Source of the DNA: Prosopocoilus inquinatus
Lineage: Eukaryota; Arthropoda; Insecta; Coleoptera; Lucanidae
Direction: 5' to 3'
Length of the DNA stretch: 64,000 nucleotides
Assembly (NCBI GenBank): GCA_036172665.1
Contig: CM069877.1
Location: 23,895,001 to 23,959,000 of the forward strand
Both the position numbers and the translations under genes were made by a program. Position 1 is the stretch's first letter, and the number at the start of each line of letters is the position of its first letter. The notes under the pieces are model-generated. The model worked only from the letters and a program-made list of their open reading frames with translations, was not told the DNA's origin and did no database searches. Of this stretch, positions 55,501 through 64,000 are shown piece by piece.

Positions 55501-56729
55501 ATTTAAGCAGTGTTAATAAATTTCATTATAAAAACTACATCATAATTTTTATATGTCTTTGTATCGTCTGACGTGACGAAATATTTATTAAATTATATGG
55601 ATGTTTATTAAGACAACAACAGTTTCTATGTATATATTCATACAGAATAAACAAATTGCTATCGTTTTATATTTGAAGATATAGGACACTTCGTTGTTGT
55701 TAAATAGTAAAATCTATGTGAATAATTTTTTCTATGCAAAATAGAAGAGGGGTGGAAACCACTCACATTAACATTTTACCGCTATAGCATTCGCGATTGA
55801 CATTGATCAAGTACGACTGACTGTTCAATAAAATAACTTAAATAACCATATCACAGAATTACTCGTCACTTAAATTTAATTTTGAACACCCTGTATTATG
55901 CAAATAATAAAAATATATATATTTACTTTGAAAAATGGCGACGTAGTCACTGAAGCCCCATGCTTCCAATAAACTCGATACGCTACTCTCCATGGCTGTA
56001 CGATTACATAAAAATGATGCAACGTTTTGAGAGACAGTTTTAATACAAACTAGGTACTTATAACTTACCTCTCACTATTTTATTTATCAAATCTTTTAGA
56101 GCTTTCTTAAAGAACACCACCACAACAAACGGTCGAAACAACGTAAATGCGTAGGTGCAAATGCGCATTATATGATGAACGGGCGGTGATTCCCACGACG
56201 CGACGACACGATTGAATCAAACATAAAACACTTTTTCGTCAATCAGCATATTATTTCGTTTAACATATGAGATGATTATTTCAAATGAACTGATGGCACA
56301 ACAACCAATCATATAAATTTTTGACTCAAATTAAATAATACAATTGATACATACAATTTTTATTTTAGCGTAATGCAATTTTAATTGAGTGAATGCGATA
56401 TTTGATTTCATTTATGCTAAAAGATTTTATCCTTCTAACACGATTTTAATTTTGTTTCACTAATAAAACAATTTAGTTCTAATGCAACAATGACTTGCTT
56501 CATCATATATTTCGTTTAACATATCATTTGAATTCAGTTAAAGATATTTTGTGTTCAGTGAATTATATTTTTGTTGAAACAACGCAAAAAAAGTCAACAA
56601 TAACTATTTTGTTGAATTTACTACTTTCATTTTCTCAGTGTACATGCTCAGACGAAATTGTGTAGAAAATAGGGCAGAGACACAATTTTAAAAGCAAGCA
56701 TTATTGCACGCAACTTGCTGTTTGAAACT
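55501..56729. other. transposon 5' region, no recognised gene
   Basis: AT-rich, with a caccctgta motif near 55887. Nothing else supported. Confidence 0.4.
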
Positions 56730-56797
56730 ATACAATTTTAATTGTTTCAAAAATTGAACAATTTCTTGTACAATAAATTGTGTAATGTAAAACGGAC

Positions 56798-57176
56798 TTA
56801 AAACTTATTCAAATCTACAAGTAGTTTCTGGATATCTGTAATTATTTCCTTCATATAATTACATCACCTTGTCCTAAAGTCTAAAATAAGACAAGTCTGA
56901 ATAAATGATCATTTTATTATTGGATTAAGATAATGCATTACTAATTTTTAGTTTGTAAATAGCAAATCAGAATTCGAAATTCTAAAATGTAATCAATGCA
57001 TCAAGATGAGTAACAATGTTTGAATCTCACAAGACCCATTAAATTATCCTGCCTATTTAAGAATCAACAAGACTTCAATTATTGTTGTTTATGCTGGAGA
57101 ATTAAAATAATATTAAAAATACTGCTACAAAATTAAACAATTCCGTGGTTACACATATTACATATTAAAGTAATCA
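56798..57176. other. dynein heavy chain 3' flank
   Basis: The stretch between the transposon end and the dynein stop codon. It holds the 3' UTR; a possible poly(A) signal on the - strand is at about 56913-56918 (AATAAA). The transposon lies within about 380 bp of the stop codon. Confidence 0.5.

Positions 57177-64000
<6,824 letters not shown>

Larger units (their letters stand above)
49152..56797 (-). mobile_element. 7.6 kb DNA transposon with broken transposase
   Basis: Terminal inverted repeats of about 65 bp. The left (49153-49176, continuing at 49616-49660 after a retrozyme insertion) begins ccgttttacattaca; the right (about 56730-56796) is its complement. Flanked by CTTAAAA on both sides (49145-49151, 56798-56804), a possible 7 bp target duplication, though the left one overlaps a MITE end. 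It carries - strand coding remnants at 50813-53171 and 54541-55500. Superfamily not determined. Confidence 0.65.

Overview
The window is nuclear DNA of an arthropod, most likely an insect and possibly a beetle (order not established). It has spliced eukaryotic genes with GT-AG introns, is AT-rich, and about two thirds of it is transposon-derived. Two conserved host genes converge on a transposon-filled gap. On the + strand are the last three exons of the nucleolar GTPase NOG1/GTPBP4 (1189-17961). On the - strand is the 3' part of cytoplasmic dynein 1 heavy chain (57177 to beyond 64000). No convincing host gene was found between them.

Layout: (1) 1-17961, NOG1 3' end. Its last intron is 15.8 kb and carries a young, apparently intact 9.36 kb Ty3/gypsy element ('gypsy-C', 3443-12798, - strand) with near-identical 1.31 kb LTRs and a canonical -1 frameshift site between gag and pol. 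It is itself inserted in a MITE. (2) 18.7-22.5 kb, a 5'-truncated CR1-group LINE. (3) 22.67-24.33 kb, a terminal-inverted-repeat element holding a small ribozyme-bearing element and a solo LTR. (4) 25.06-31.15 kb, degenerate gypsy-A, interrupted twice by a long palindromic element. (5) 31.66-32.75 kb, a LINE tail and a DUF4817-type transposon fragment. (6) 32.77-40.11 kb, a second, inverted copy of the same gypsy family (gypsy-B), with a 554 bp tandem duplication and, inside its pol gene, the capsid half of an endogenous densovirus with a terminal hairpin. (7) 40.39-41.91 kb, a solo LTR related to gypsy-C. (8) 42.16-48.25 kb, an approximately 0.8 kb inverted-repeat pair enclosing a decayed family-B DNA polymerase. 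(9) 48.65-56.80 kb, nested MITEs and a 7.6 kb DNA transposon with a broken transposase. (10) 57.2-64 kb, dynein heavy chain exons.

The most interesting observations are these. A family of small foldback elements (151-435, 23103-23569, 43010-43278, 49177-49601) is built from circularly permuted pieces of one roughly 310 bp monomer. Three copies carry a recognisable hammerhead self-cleaving ribozyme with a very short stem III, and three copies sit between 11-14 bp direct repeats. This matches what is known of animal 'retrozymes' and Penelope-associated ribozymes. In the dynein gene, two adjacent homologous exons (63452-63650 and 63827 to beyond 64000) encode alternative versions of the front half of the microtubule-binding domain and look mutually exclusive. 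The densovirus insertion keeps one hairpin telomere and the capsid gene but no NS genes.
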